Assembly (NCBI GenBank): GCA_964461335.1 | Contig: CAYWTY010000006.1 | Coordinates: 1-37,279, forward strand | Direction: 5' to 3' | From: JAKJBL01 sp964461335 | Lineage (GTDB): Bacteria; Bacillota; Clostridia; Christensenellales; CAG-138 | Length of the DNA stretch: 37,279 nt | Shown here: positions 22,312 to 30,679 of the stretch, in pieces | How the letters are laid out: the number at the start of each line of letters is the position of its first letter | Position numbering within the stretch: position 1 is the stretch's first letter | The notes under the pieces: generated by a model | Seen by the model: the letters and a program-made list of their open reading frames with translations, nothing else | Told to the model about the DNA's origin: nothing | Databases searched by the model: none | Translations under genes and position numbers: made by a program

Positions 22312-23157
22312 TTAAGCCTTGTTTGAGCAGATTTTTTCAACTGCTTCATAGAGCTTAGTAAGCCAAGCCCCTTCAAAGCTTTCGATTTTGCCTGCATCGC
22401 ATTTTGCTGCAAGTTCCGGCTCTACAGGCAGCTTTGCAGTTGCCCCAATGCCATTCTTTTTAGCGAACTCTTCAAGCCTGCTTTCGCCAAATAGGTTTAT
22501 TACTTCTGAGCAGGTCGGGCATTTTACATAGCTCATGTTTTCAACAAGCCCTAAAATGGGCACATGCATGGTTTGCGCCATATGCACAGCCTTTTCAACA
22601 ACCATGCCTACAAGTTCCTGAGGTGTTGTAACTATAATAACACCGTCAACAGGTATGGTTTGAAACACTGTAAGCGGCACATCGCCTGTGCCCGGCGGCA
22701 TATCAATAAGCAATATATCAAGCTCGCCCCAAATAATCTCAGTCCAAAACTGTTTAACAGCACCTGCAATTATCGGGCCGCGCCAAATTACCGGGTCTGT
22801 GTCGCCTTCGAGCAAAACATTCATAGACATTATCTGTATGCCGGTTTTTGATGCAACCGGGTATAGCCCAAGCTCCGAGCCTTCGGCCTTTTCTGTAAGC
22901 CCAAATATTCTTGGGATTGAGGGGCCAGTAATGTCAGCATCTAAAATGCCCACCCTAAGCCCGCTGCGCTTTGCAAGCACACCTAAAAGTGAAGTAACCA
23001 GCGACTTTCCAACACCGCCTTTGCCGCTTACAACGCCTATCACACAGCGGATGCTGCTCATTTCGTGCGGTTTTTCGCGGAAGTCCTCCATAGTCTTTTT
23101 GCGCTCATTGCAGTCTTGTACACATTGCGCACAGTCAAAAGTACAGGTTTCGCTCAT
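22312..23157 (-). CDS. Mrp/ApbC (NBP35-like) iron-sulfur cluster carrier ATPase
   Basis: P-loop ATPase of 281 residues with the deviant Walker A SGKGGVGKS at residues 44-52, the WRGPIIAGAVKQFW motif of the Mrp family, LLIDMPPGTGD as Walker B, and a CxxC pair near 204 (YVKCPTCSE) that bridges a [4Fe-4S] cluster between subunits. The N terminus also has four cysteines (5, 9, 12, 16), like eukaryotic NBP35. It would load or transfer Fe-S clusters in the cytoplasm. The start ATG lies after AGGAGGCTGTAA. It diverges from galE and has its own promoter and terminator. Confidence 0.92.
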   Translation of the reverse strand: MSETCTFDCAQCVQDCNERKKTMEDFREKPHEMSSIRCVIGVVSGKGGVGKSLVTSLLGVLAKRSGLRVGILDADITGPSIPRIFGLTEKAEGSELGLYPVASKTGIQIMSMNVLLEGDTDPVIWRGPIIAGAVKQFWTEIIWGELDILLIDMPPGTGDVPLTVFQTIPVDGVIIVTTPQELVGMVVEKAVHMAQTMHVPILGLVENMSYVKCPTCSEVINLFGESRLEEFAKKNGIGATAKLPVEPELAAKCDAGKIESFEGAWLTKLYEAVEKICSNKA

Positions 23158-23188
23158 TTACAGCCTCCTAGATAAAATTTCCTCTTTT

Positions 23189-23217
23189 AGTATACGCCTC
23201 AATAAATATAGCGGCAA
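23189..23217 (-). promoter_or_regulatory. Promoter of the Mrp ATPase gene
   Basis: Minus-strand -35 TTGCCG (23212-23217) and -10 TATACT (23189-23194), 17 bases apart. A GCCTCAATAA copy (23196-23205) lies in the spacer. Confidence 0.65.
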
Positions 23218-23238
23218 GTTTAAAAACCTTTATATATC

Positions 23239-23267
23239 TTGCCTCAATAAGCCTTAAAGGGTACACT
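23239..23267 (+). promoter_or_regulatory. Promoter of galE
   Basis: -35 TTGCCT (23239-23244) and -10 TACACT (23262-23267), 17 bases apart, 32 bases before the galE start. The second GCCTCAATAA copy (23241-23250) overlaps the -35. Confidence 0.55.
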
Positions 23268-23298
23268 CAACATACCTGCATTAAGAAAGGGGCAGCTT

Positions 23299-24327
23299 AT
23301 GAAACCAAAAACAGTACTTGTTACAGGCGGCGCCGGCTATATAGGCAGCCACACATGCTTAGAACTGCTTAATGCAGGCTATGGGCTTGCAGTTTTAGAT
23401 AATTACACAAATTCAGAGCCTGAAATGCTAAACAGGGTAAAGCAAATCTCAAACTCAGACTTTAAGATATATAATGCTGACATTAGGGATGAAAAGGCGC
23501 TCGAAAATGTATTTTCTTTTGAGCGCATTGATGCAGTAATTCATTTTGCTGCGCTCAAGGCAGTTGCAGAATCCGTCCGCAACCCTTTGGATTATTACGA
23601 AACTAATGTTTTAGGGACTATAAACCTTTGCAAAGAAATGCAAAGGGCAAACTGTATGCACATTGTGTTTTCATCTTCAGCAACAGTTTACGGGCTTAAC
23701 AACCCCTCGCCATATATTGAGGAATACCCGCTAAATGCAGTTAACCCATATGGCAGCACAAAGGTCATGGTTGAGCGAATTTTAGAAGATATATCTAAGT
23801 CAAACCCAATGTGGAGCGCTGTTATGCTGCGCTACTTTAACCCGATAGGTGCACATTCAAGTGGGCTGCTCGGCGAAAAGCCAAGCGGCATACCCAATAA
23901 TATTATGCCCTATATAACAGGTGTTGCTGCAGGCAGGCTAAGTGAACTGAAGATTTTCGGGGGCGATTATCCGACAGCAGATGGCACAGGGGTACGCGAC
24001 TATATTCATGTTGTTGATATTGCAAAGGGGCACCTTGCAGCGCTTGAATATGCATTTTTACACAAAGGTGCAGAAGCAATTAATTTAGGTACAGGCAAAG
24101 GCACGAGTGTGCTTGAGCTTGTGCATGCATTTGAACAGGCAAGCGGCCTTAGCATCCCCTACCAAATTACAGAGCGCAGGCAGGGGGACCTTGCAGCCTA
24201 TTATGCAGATACAAAAAAGGCAAAAGAGCTGCTTGGCTGGAAGGCGGAATATAGTATAATAAAAATGTGCGAAGATGCCTGGCGCTTTGAACAGAGGGAA
24301 CACAAAATAAAAGGCAGCCTGCATTGA
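23299..24327 (+). CDS. galE: UDP-glucose 4-epimerase
   Basis: Protein of 342 residues, the usual GalE length. The NAD-binding motif GGAGYIGSH is at 10-18, the catalytic Ser region is SSSATVYG, and the catalytic Tyr/Lys pair is in NPYGSTK. The substrate-binding part includes YFNPIGAHSSG and DGTGVRDYIHVVDIAKGH. It interconverts UDP-glucose and UDP-galactose for the Leloir pathway and envelope polysaccharides. The start ATG follows AAAGGGGCAGCTT. No other galactose gene is adjacent, so a role in envelope glycan synthesis is as likely as galactose use. A short gap leads to two further genes on the same strand. Confidence 0.94.
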   Translation: MKPKTVLVTGGAGYIGSHTCLELLNAGYGLAVLDNYTNSEPEMLNRVKQISNSDFKIYNADIRDEKALENVFSFERIDAVIHFAALKAVAESVRNPLDYYETNVLGTINLCKEMQRANCMHIVFSSSATVYGLNNPSPYIEEYPLNAVNPYGSTKVMVERILEDISKSNPMWSAVMLRYFNPIGAHSSGLLGEKPSGIPNNIMPYITGVAAGRLSELKIFGGDYPTADGTGVRDYIHVVDIAKGHLAALEYAFLHKGAEAINLGTGKGTSVLELVHAFEQASGLSIPYQITERRQGDLAAYYADTKKAKELLGWKAEYSIIKMCEDAWRFEQREHKIKGSLH

Positions 24328-24369
24328 AACCCGCATAAAAACGCATCCTCTCAAATAAGGAGGGTGCAA

Positions 24370-24738
24370 ATGTACTTTAAGCTATTTGCAGCAGGCGGCA
24401 TAACATATGTTGCGCTTGAGTTAATTTGGCGCGGGCGCAGCCACTGGAGCATGGCAATAATCGGAGGCTTTGCGTTTCTGCTTCTTTATATTGTGTTTTC
24501 GGCAATCGGGCCTGGGCTTATTTTGCTTAAAGCGCTTTTGGGGGCGCTGCTTATAACGGCTGTGGAGTTCATTGGCGGGGCAATTGTAAATGTTGCGCTA
24601 AAATGGAATGTGTGGGACTATTCTAAACACCGCTATAATCTTTTTGGGCAAATCTGCCTTCCTTACAGCGTTCTTTGGGCATTTTTAAGCGTTCCGCTCG
24701 CATATGCGGCAGAAGCAATAAGCAAGTATTTAGGCTGA
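24370..24738 (+). CDS. Small membrane protein, putative ABC-transporter type IV (CmpB-like)
   Basis: Protein of 122 residues with about four hydrophobic helices. The conserved segments ELIWRGRSHWSM and KWNVWDYSKHRYNLFGQICL followed by PYSVLW match the small membrane family labelled 'putative ABC-transporter type IV'. Its actual function is not known, and no ATPase gene is close. The start is the ATG after AAGGAGGGTGC; a GTG six bases earlier lies inside that ribosome binding site. It lies 42 bases after galE and probably shares its transcript. Confidence 0.7.
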   Translation: MYFKLFAAGGITYVALELIWRGRSHWSMAIIGGFAFLLLYIVFSAIGPGLILLKALLGALLITAVEFIGGAIVNVALKWNVWDYSKHRYNLFGQICLPYSVLWAFLSVPLAYAAEAISKYLG

Positions 24739-24769
24739 TACATAAGTAAGACGCAGCTAAAGGAGTTTT

Positions 24770-25552
24770 ATGCATAAAACCGCAGCACAAAGGGGCAGCT
24801 GTATGCTACGCTTTATTTTACTTGCTCTTGGCGCGTTCGGGGTGCTCGATACGCTTATTATTATGCCCTTAAGCAACCTTAACCTGGGTGTAATGCTCCC
24901 CGGCATCTTAGGGCTGCCGCTTTTACTTCTGGGCATCTTTATGCCTGTTTTACCCCAAAGCTTTAAAACAATTACTTTGCCTGGCGCATTGTTTTATTAT
25001 GCATATGTGCTTATTTTTTTGCTCTTTGCCGCAACCTCAATCCGCATCCATACCGCATACTCAAAAACTCCGCCTCAGGGCGCTGATGCAATTATTGTAC
25101 TTGGCGCTGGCCTTCGCGGCGACCGCCCTACGCTTGTTCTTAAAAGACGCATGGATACAGCGCTTGATTACCTTGCAAAAAACCCGGCAACAATAGTTGT
25201 GCTTTCAGGCGGCCGCGGCAAGGATGAGTATATAAGCGAGGCAGAAGCAATGGCACGCTATTTTAAGGAAAAAAGTGTAGATGCATCGCGCATTCTGCTT
25301 GAAGACGCCTCAACAAATACCCGTGAAAACTTTATTTATTCCTATGAAATTCTGCGCACCCGCCTTGGGGATGACCTTAAACTTGGCTTTGTTACAACTG
25401 ACTTCCATGTTTACCGCGCAGGCCTCACTGCAAAAAAGCTTGGGATAAAGGCATTTGGCATAAGCGCGCCTGATGTTTGGTACCTTTCGCTCAACAACTG
25501 CCTCCGCGAGTCTGTTGCAATTTGGGCATATACAATTCTTCGAAGAATATAA
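24770..25552 (+). CDS. YdcF/SanA-type DUF218 membrane protein
   Basis: Protein of 260 residues. Three hydrophobic helices occupy the first ~100 residues, and a DUF218 domain follows (about 105-250): ADAIIVLGAGLRGD, LKRRMDTALDYL, VVLSGGRGKDE, EDASTNTRENF and FVTTDFHVYRAG. Related proteins (ElyC, SanA, YdcF) act in envelope or polysaccharide metabolism, but none has a clear reaction. The start ATG follows AAAGGAGTTTT. It is last in the galE group and ends before a terminator. Confidence 0.85.
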   Translation: MHKTAAQRGSCMLRFILLALGAFGVLDTLIIMPLSNLNLGVMLPGILGLPLLLLGIFMPVLPQSFKTITLPGALFYYAYVLIFLLFAATSIRIHTAYSKTPPQGADAIIVLGAGLRGDRPTLVLKRRMDTALDYLAKNPATIVVLSGGRGKDEYISEAEAMARYFKEKSVDASRILLEDASTNTRENFIYSYEILRTRLGDDLKLGFVTTDFHVYRAGLTAKKLGIKAFGISAPDVWYLSLNNCLRESVAIWAYTILRRI

Positions 25553-25586
25553 CCCTATTTTTTACTATCACTAATCTAAAGACGCG

Positions 25587-25627
25587 AACTGCCGCATATG
25601 TTCTAATAGCGCGGCAGTTTGTTTTTT
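25587..25627 (+). terminator. Terminator after the DUF218 gene
   Basis: AACTGCCGC and GCGGCAGTT form a 9-bp stem with a 15-base loop, followed by a T-rich tail. It separates the galE group from spoIVA. Confidence 0.85.
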
Positions 25628-25674
25628 GCAAAGAACATAATGCAAGAAACTCATTCTGTTTTGTCCATTTTCAA

Positions 25675-25702
25675 CATATATATTGTTTCAGCAACCGTAT
25701 GA
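25675..25702 (+). promoter_or_regulatory. Possible sigma-E-type promoter of spoIVA
   Basis: A CATATAT element and a CGTATGAT element, 14 bases or slightly less apart depending on phasing, resemble the -35 and -10 of mother-cell sigma-E promoters. The match is partial. spoIVA is a sigma-E gene in Bacillus subtilis, which supports the guess. Confidence 0.35.
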
Positions 25703-25720
25703 TTAAAAGGAGGCCCAGGT

Positions 25721-27199
25721 ATGGATAGGATGGAGCTGTATCAGGATATTGCAAAACGCACCCAGGGCGACATTTACATTGGCGTAGTCGGGCCTGTGCG
25801 CACAGGAAAGTCAACGTTTATTAAGCGCTTTATGGATGAATTGATTCTGCCTCGCATAGAAAATGAGCATGTGCGCACTCGCGTTTTAGACGAGCTGCCC
25901 CAAAGCGGCACAGGCAAAACAATAATGACGACACAGCCCAAATTCGTTCCTAACGAGGCAGTCCGGCTTGACCTTGGAGACAACGCGCACTGCAATGTGC
26001 GGCTTGTTGACTGCGTAGGGTACTGGATACCGGGCGCAATAGGGCATATGGAAGCTGAAGTGCCGCGCATGGTACGCACGCCATGGTTCGACTATGAAAT
26101 TCCGTTTGAAGAAGCAGCAGAACTCGGAACACGCAAAGTCATAAATGACCATTCCACAATCGGCGTTGTTATGACTACTGACGGGAGCATCACATCTATT
26201 CCGCGTGAAAGCTATCTTGAAGCTGAGGATCGGGTAATAAACGAGCTTAAGGCAACAGGGAAACCCTTTATCATTGTTGTAAACAGCACAGACCCTGAAG
26301 GCGCAATTGCGCAGTCTCTAAAAAACGAGCTTAGCGAAAAGTATGGGGTGAATGCAATAGCACTTGATGCTTTGAACATGAATGCAGCCTCTCTAACTGA
26401 GCTTTTAAGCGAGGTACTTATGGAGTTCCCGCTTGCGCTTTTACATGTACGGCTCCCGGGGTATATGATGGAGCTTGACAGGGAGCACTGGTTAATGAAC
26501 CGGGTGCTCGCACCTATTGAGGAAAACATGCCAAAGCTCTCGCGAATGCGCGATTATAAAAAGGTGCATGATGCGCTAATGGAGCTTGAGGGCTTCTCCC
26601 CTGCTGTTGTTGAGCAGATTGACTTAGGCACAGGCAATATAACGCTCAACCTTGTTGCAGATGAAGCGCTGTTCTTCGTTGTTCTTAGTGAAACAAGCGG
26701 CTATGAAATCGCAGATGATTATGAGCTTTTAACTGCGCTTAAAGATTTTGCAAAGGTAAAACGCGAATACGGGCGCATTGCGGGTGCTCTAGAATCTGCG
26801 CAAACGCTTGGCTATGGCATGGTTCCGCCTGCAATTGATGAGATGGAGCTTAAAGAACCTGAGCTTATTCAGCAGGGCAGCAAATTCGGCGTTAAGCTTC
26901 GCGCATCCGCATCCGGGCTGCAATTATTCCGCGTTGATATGGAAACAGAAGTAAGCCCGATTGTAGGCAGCGCTCAGCAATCCGAAGCTCTGCTCAACTA
27001 TTTGACAGATACATTTGAAAACGACCCTGCCGCTATATGGCAAACCAATATTTTCGGCAAGCCTCTTTATGACCTTGTGCGCGAGAGCATGTCTGGCAAA
27101 GCAGGCAGAATGCCGGATGCAGTTCAGGAGAAACTGCAAAAGACGCTCCAGCGCATAGTAAACGACGGGTGCAACGGCCTAATTTGCATTCTTCTTTAA
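25721..27199 (+). CDS. spoIVA: Stage IV sporulation protein A, spore coat morphogenetic ATPase
   Basis: Protein of 492 residues, the same size as SpoIVA of Bacillus subtilis. The ATPase domain is N-terminal: Walker A GPVRTGKST at about 24-32, then a conserved DELPQSGTGKTIMTTQPKFVP-type segment (split here as DELPQSGTGK and TIMTTQPKFVP), and RLVDCVGYW as Walker B. A long middle domain and a C-terminal membrane-targeting end with the family's cysteine (GCNGLICILL) follow. It polymerises on the outer forespore membrane using ATP and anchors the spore coat. The ATG after AAAAGGAGG fits; a second ATG four codons later is possible. It is monocistronic with terminators on both sides and marks the host as an endospore former. 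Confidence 0.96.
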   Translation: MDRMELYQDIAKRTQGDIYIGVVGPVRTGKSTFIKRFMDELILPRIENEHVRTRVLDELPQSGTGKTIMTTQPKFVPNEAVRLDLGDNAHCNVRLVDCVGYWIPGAIGHMEAEVPRMVRTPWFDYEIPFEEAAELGTRKVINDHSTIGVVMTTDGSITSIPRESYLEAEDRVINELKATGKPFIIVVNSTDPEGAIAQSLKNELSEKYGVNAIALDALNMNAASLTELLSEVLMEFPLALLHVRLPGYMMELDREHWLMNRVLAPIEENMPKLSRMRDYKKVHDALMELEGFSPAVVEQIDLGTGNITLNLVADEALFFVVLSETSGYEIADDYELLTALKDFAKVKREYGRIAGALESAQTLGYGMVPPAIDEMELKEPELIQQGSKFGVKLRASASGLQLFRVDMETEVSPIVGSAQQSEALLNYLTDTFENDPAAIWQTNIFGKPLYDLVRESMSGKAGRMPDAVQEKLQKTLQRIVNDGCNGLICILL

Positions 27200-27223
27200 G
27201 AAATTAAACCAGCAGCAGTATTT

Positions 27224-27249
27224 GGGGGGAGGAACACCCCCCTTTTTTT
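27224..27249 (+). terminator. Terminator of spoIVA
   Basis: A six-pair G/C stem (GGGGGG with CCCCCC), seven-base loop and seven T residues, 25 bases after the stop codon. Confidence 0.93.
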
Positions 27250-27301
27250 ATGAGCCTAAGCGTACAAGCCTTATATATCATGCAATTTTATATACAATCC
27301 G

Positions 27302-27330
27302 TTGCATTATTAGAAAGGCATATGTATAAT
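27302..27330 (+). promoter_or_regulatory. Promoter of the liv operon
   Basis: -35 TTGCAT (27302-27307) and perfect -10 TATAAT (27325-27330) with a 17-base spacer. The transcript would begin near 27337, giving a leader of about 65 nt. Confidence 0.75.
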
Positions 27331-27402
27331 AACAGCAGGGTTTATTTGTACCCGCTTATTCTATATTACGAGAACATGATATTAAAAAGGAGGAAACCCT
27401 GC

Positions 27403-28539
27403 ATGAAGAAGACCATGGTTTTTTTGTTTGCTGCTTTATTTCTTGTAGCAACGCTTACTTCAGCATGCACGAGCGCACCCAAGGAAGCCGAAGTTATCAA
27501 GATTGGCATTTTCGAGCCCCTGACCGGAGCTAACGCTGCCGGAGGACAAATGGAGCTTGAAGGCATCAAAGTAGCTCACTCCCTAAAGGGCGAAGTGCTT
27601 GGCAGAAAGATTGTCCTTGTTGAGATGGACAACAAATCCGATGACGTTGAGGCTGTTACTGCAGCTGAGCGCCTTGTTAACGAAGAAAAGGTCGCTGTTG
27701 TAGTAGGGAGCTGGGGCTCGTCAGTATGCATTGCTGCAGGCCCGACATTCGAAGCAGCCAAGGTTCCCGCAATCGGCACTTCCTGCACAAACCCGCTCGT
27801 AACACTCGATAACGACTATTATTTCCGTGTCTGCTACCTGGACGACTTCCAGGGCACTTTGCTTGCGAACTTCGCAAAGCAAAACGGCTATATGAAGGCA
27901 GGCGTAATTGTTGACGTTTCTGACACATATGCAATTGGCCTTCGTAACTTCTTTGTTGAAGCATACGGCAAAGACAATATCGTTGCAGAAGCAAAGTTCA
28001 ACAAAGGCGACCAGGATTTTACAGCGCAGATTACTACAGTTATGGCAGCAAAGCCTGACGTAATCTTTGCACCCTCGGGCTATACAGAAGCAGGGTTGAT
28101 GATGGCCCAAGCACGCCAGATGGGCTATAACGATGTGCTCTTCCTTGGCGGCGACACTTGGGAAACCGAAGCTATGATCGAAGTCGGCGGCGCAGCAACA
28201 GAAGCCTGCCGCTTTACAACCTTCTTTGACGCTGACGCAGAGCCAACAGCTGAGAGCAAGCAGTTCCTTGAAGCATACGACAAAATGTTTGGCGGCAAGC
28301 CAAAGGGCGCAGTTACAGCGCTCGGCTACGACGCATACATGGCAGCTATTGCAGCAATTGAAAAAGCAGGCTCAACTGATGGGGTAGCTCTCCAAAAGGC
28401 GCTTACAGAGCTTGACATTGTAGGCGTTACAGGCCGCTGCACTTTTGACGAAAACGGAGACGCTATTAAGAACCAGGCAATTATTAAAACTGTTGAAGGC
28501 GGCGCCTTTAAGTATGTAACAACAGTTGTTGTTGACTAA
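27403..28539 (+). CDS. livJ: Branched-chain amino acid ABC transporter substrate-binding lipoprotein
   Basis: Lipoprotein of 378 residues. The signal peptide is MKKTMVFLFAALFLVATLTS with lipobox TSAC and the lipidated Cys at about 21. A type I periplasmic binding fold of the LivJ/LivK family follows (IKIGIFEPLTGANAAGGQ, GIKVAHSL, LVEMDNKSDDVEAVTAAERL). It captures leucine, isoleucine, valine or a related ligand outside the membrane. The ATG at 27403 was chosen because AAGGAGG precedes it and the signal peptide starts there; an in-frame extension upstream is spurious. First gene of livJHMGF. A strong hairpin separates it from the permease genes. Confidence 0.94.
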   Translation: MKKTMVFLFAALFLVATLTSACTSAPKEAEVIKIGIFEPLTGANAAGGQMELEGIKVAHSLKGEVLGRKIVLVEMDNKSDDVEAVTAAERLVNEEKVAVVVGSWGSSVCIAAGPTFEAAKVPAIGTSCTNPLVTLDNDYYFRVCYLDDFQGTLLANFAKQNGYMKAGVIVDVSDTYAIGLRNFFVEAYGKDNIVAEAKFNKGDQDFTAQITTVMAAKPDVIFAPSGYTEAGLMMAQARQMGYNDVLFLGGDTWETEAMIEVGGAATEACRFTTFFDADAEPTAESKQFLEAYDKMFGGKPKGAVTALGYDAYMAAIAAIEKAGSTDGVALQKALTELDIVGVTGRCTFDENGDAIKNQAIIKTVEGGAFKYVTTVVVD

Positions 28540-28562
28540 CAAAATCTTAATTTAAACTTAAG

Positions 28563-28591
28563 GTGCGGGCGGCAACCTTAGCCGCCCGCAC
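28563..28591 (+). other. Strong intercistronic hairpin between livJ and livH
   Basis: GTGCGGGCGGC and GCCGCCCGCAC make a perfect 11-bp stem with a seven-base loop. There is no T tract, so it is better explained as a 3' stabiliser of the livJ message, allowing excess binding protein over permease, than as a full terminator. Partial termination cannot be excluded. Confidence 0.7.
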
Positions 28592-28640
28592 TATGTATGC
28601 TTAAAGCTTAAAAACTAATACTAACAGTTAGGGTGATACT

Positions 28641-29528
28641 ATGGCACTATTCTGGCAAAACTTCGCAAACGGCCTGACGATAGGGAGCCTTTATGCACTT
28701 GTGGCTATAGGCTATACAATGGTATACGGCATATTACGCCTTATAAACTTCGCACATGGCGATATTTTTATGATGGCTATGTATTTTTCCTTTTTTGCGA
28801 TAACCGTATTCTATATACCCTGGTATATCGCAATCTTACTTGTGCTTCTTGCGACTGTGCTGCTCGGGGTTCTAATTGAAAAGGCTGCATATGCGCCAAT
28901 ACGCTCAGCACCTCGAATTTCGCTTCTTATATCCTCAATCGGCGTTAGCTACCTCTTAGAAAACCTCGCAACTGTCGTATTCACAGGCGTGCCGCGGCAG
29001 TTCCCGAAAATAGGCACACTTCAGGATAATATCGTAATCGGCGGCATCAACATTCAGCAGCTTTCGTTCGTAACGCCTGTATTAATGCTTCTTCTTGTGC
29101 TCGCACTTATGGTACTTGTTGATAAAACAAAAGCCGGAATGGCTATGCGCGCTGTTTCTAAAGATTTTGAAACAGCAAAACTTATGGGGGTAAACATAAA
29201 CCGCACTATCGCTACAACCTTTGCTTTAGGCTCTTTGCTTGCAGCAGTAGGCGCAATAATGTGGGGGCAGAAATACCCGCAGATTCAGCCCTATGTAGGC
29301 GTAATGCCAGGGCTAAAATGCTTTATTGCTGCAGTAATAGGCGGCATAGGCAACATACGGGGCGCTGTTGTTGGCGGCCTTGTGCTTGGAATGATGGAAA
29401 TTATGATTGTTTATATAGTACCTACGCTTTCAGGGTATAAAGACGCGTTTGCGTTTATAGCGCTCATACTCATACTGCTCTTCCTCCCTACCGGTCTTTT
29501 CGGCGAAAAGATTACGGATAAGGTTTAA
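28641..29528 (+). CDS. livH: Branched-chain amino acid ABC transporter permease LivH
   Basis: Membrane protein of 295 residues with about eight helices and the LivH opening FANGLTIGSLYALVAIGYTM, then YGILRLINFAHGDIFM. The transporter loop that contacts the ATPase is seen in RAVSKDFETAKLMGVN, and IGGIGNIRGAVVGG near the end is a family signature. It forms the membrane channel with LivM. The ATG follows AGGGTGAT; livM begins 14 bases after its stop. Confidence 0.95.
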   Translation: MALFWQNFANGLTIGSLYALVAIGYTMVYGILRLINFAHGDIFMMAMYFSFFAITVFYIPWYIAILLVLLATVLLGVLIEKAAYAPIRSAPRISLLISSIGVSYLLENLATVVFTGVPRQFPKIGTLQDNIVIGGINIQQLSFVTPVLMLLLVLALMVLVDKTKAGMAMRAVSKDFETAKLMGVNINRTIATTFALGSLLAAVGAIMWGQKYPQIQPYVGVMPGLKCFIAAVIGGIGNIRGAVVGGLVLGMMEIMIVYIVPTLSGYKDAFAFIALILILLFLPTGLFGEKITDKV

Positions 29529-29542
29529 AGGGGGTAGCTGCA

Positions 29543-30679
29543 ATGGAAAATAGACAAATAAAAGGGTTTGCTGCTAGCCTAACGCCCAAAAAGCGCAGAA
29601 ATCTGCTTCTAAGCTGTATTTCTATTACTGCCTTGCTATTATTCCTATATTTTTCAAACGAAGGCATACTTATGGGCAGCTACGGAGTGCGCGTTTTAAA
29701 CCTCTGCGCTGTTTACGCAGTTTTAACGCTTTCCATGAACCTCATAAACGGGTTTACAGGGCAGTTTTCGTTGGGAACAGCGGGTTTTATGGCTGTAGGC
29801 GCATATACAACAGCGCTTTTAATACTTCCTGTTGACATTAAAGAAAAGATCTTTTACCTCGAACCTATGGTCCCTTGGCTTAAGGATGTCCACTGGGGCG
29901 GGAACATTGGGTTTTTAGGCGCACTTTTAACTGCTGGATTTTTAACAGCCTTTATTGCATTTTTAATAGGCTTCCCTGTGTTAAGGCTAAAGGGCGATTA
30001 CCTTGCTATTGCAACACTCGGGTTTTCAGAAATTATCCGTGTAATCTTTACTAATATGCAAAACCTCACTAATGGCTCAACAGGCATAAAGAGCATTCCG
30101 CCAATTGCAAACATGTGGTGGACATTTGGCGTAACTGCATTCTTTGCAGTCTTTATGCTGCGGCTTATGAAAACAAGCTATGGCCGCGCGTTTAAGTCTA
30201 TACGCGATGATGAGGTTGCAGCAGAAAGCATGGGCATCTCTCTTTTCCGCCATAAAATGCTCTCGTTTGTAATTTCGGGGTTTATAGCAGGTGTAGGCGG
30301 CGGCCTTATGGCAAGCGTTGTAGGTGCAATCACCCCGATTTTCTTCAGGTTTATACTTACATACGATATACTGCTTATTGTTGTGCTTGGAGGCATGGGG
30401 AGCATTACAGGCTCAATTGTGGGCGCGTTCCTTATAACTATTGCAAAAGAGTGGCTCAGGTGGCTTGATGGAGGCTTCAGCCTCGGCTTTGTGCGTATCC
30501 CTGCAATAGCAGGCTTGCGCATGGTAGTCTTTAGCGTGCTTCTTATGCTTGTTATACTCTTTTACAGGCGCGGCCTTTTCGGAGGCAGGGAGTTTTCTTT
30601 TGATTGGCTGCTTAACTCACTTAGCGCTTTGCCAAAACGCGTCTTAGCGCTTTTTAAGAAGGGAGGCGCTGCAAAATGA
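29543..30679 (+). CDS. livM: Branched-chain amino acid ABC transporter permease LivM
   Basis: Membrane protein of 378 residues with about nine helices and the LivM signatures LSMNLINGFTGQFSLG, RLKGDYLAIATLGFSEI, SIRDDEVAAESMGIS (the coupling loop) and VVLGGMGSITGS. The extended N terminus (about 30 mostly polar residues) and the C-terminal basic tail are usual variations. It pairs with LivH. The ATG follows AAAGGGGGTAGCTG; the stop overlaps the livG start by four bases. Confidence 0.95.
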   Translation: MENRQIKGFAASLTPKKRRNLLLSCISITALLLFLYFSNEGILMGSYGVRVLNLCAVYAVLTLSMNLINGFTGQFSLGTAGFMAVGAYTTALLILPVDIKEKIFYLEPMVPWLKDVHWGGNIGFLGALLTAGFLTAFIAFLIGFPVLRLKGDYLAIATLGFSEIIRVIFTNMQNLTNGSTGIKSIPPIANMWWTFGVTAFFAVFMLRLMKTSYGRAFKSIRDDEVAAESMGISLFRHKMLSFVISGFIAGVGGGLMASVVGAITPIFFRFILTYDILLIVVLGGMGSITGSIVGAFLITIAKEWLRWLDGGFSLGFVRIPAIAGLRMVVFSVLLMLVILFYRRGLFGGREFSFDWLLNSLSALPKRVLALFKKGGAAK

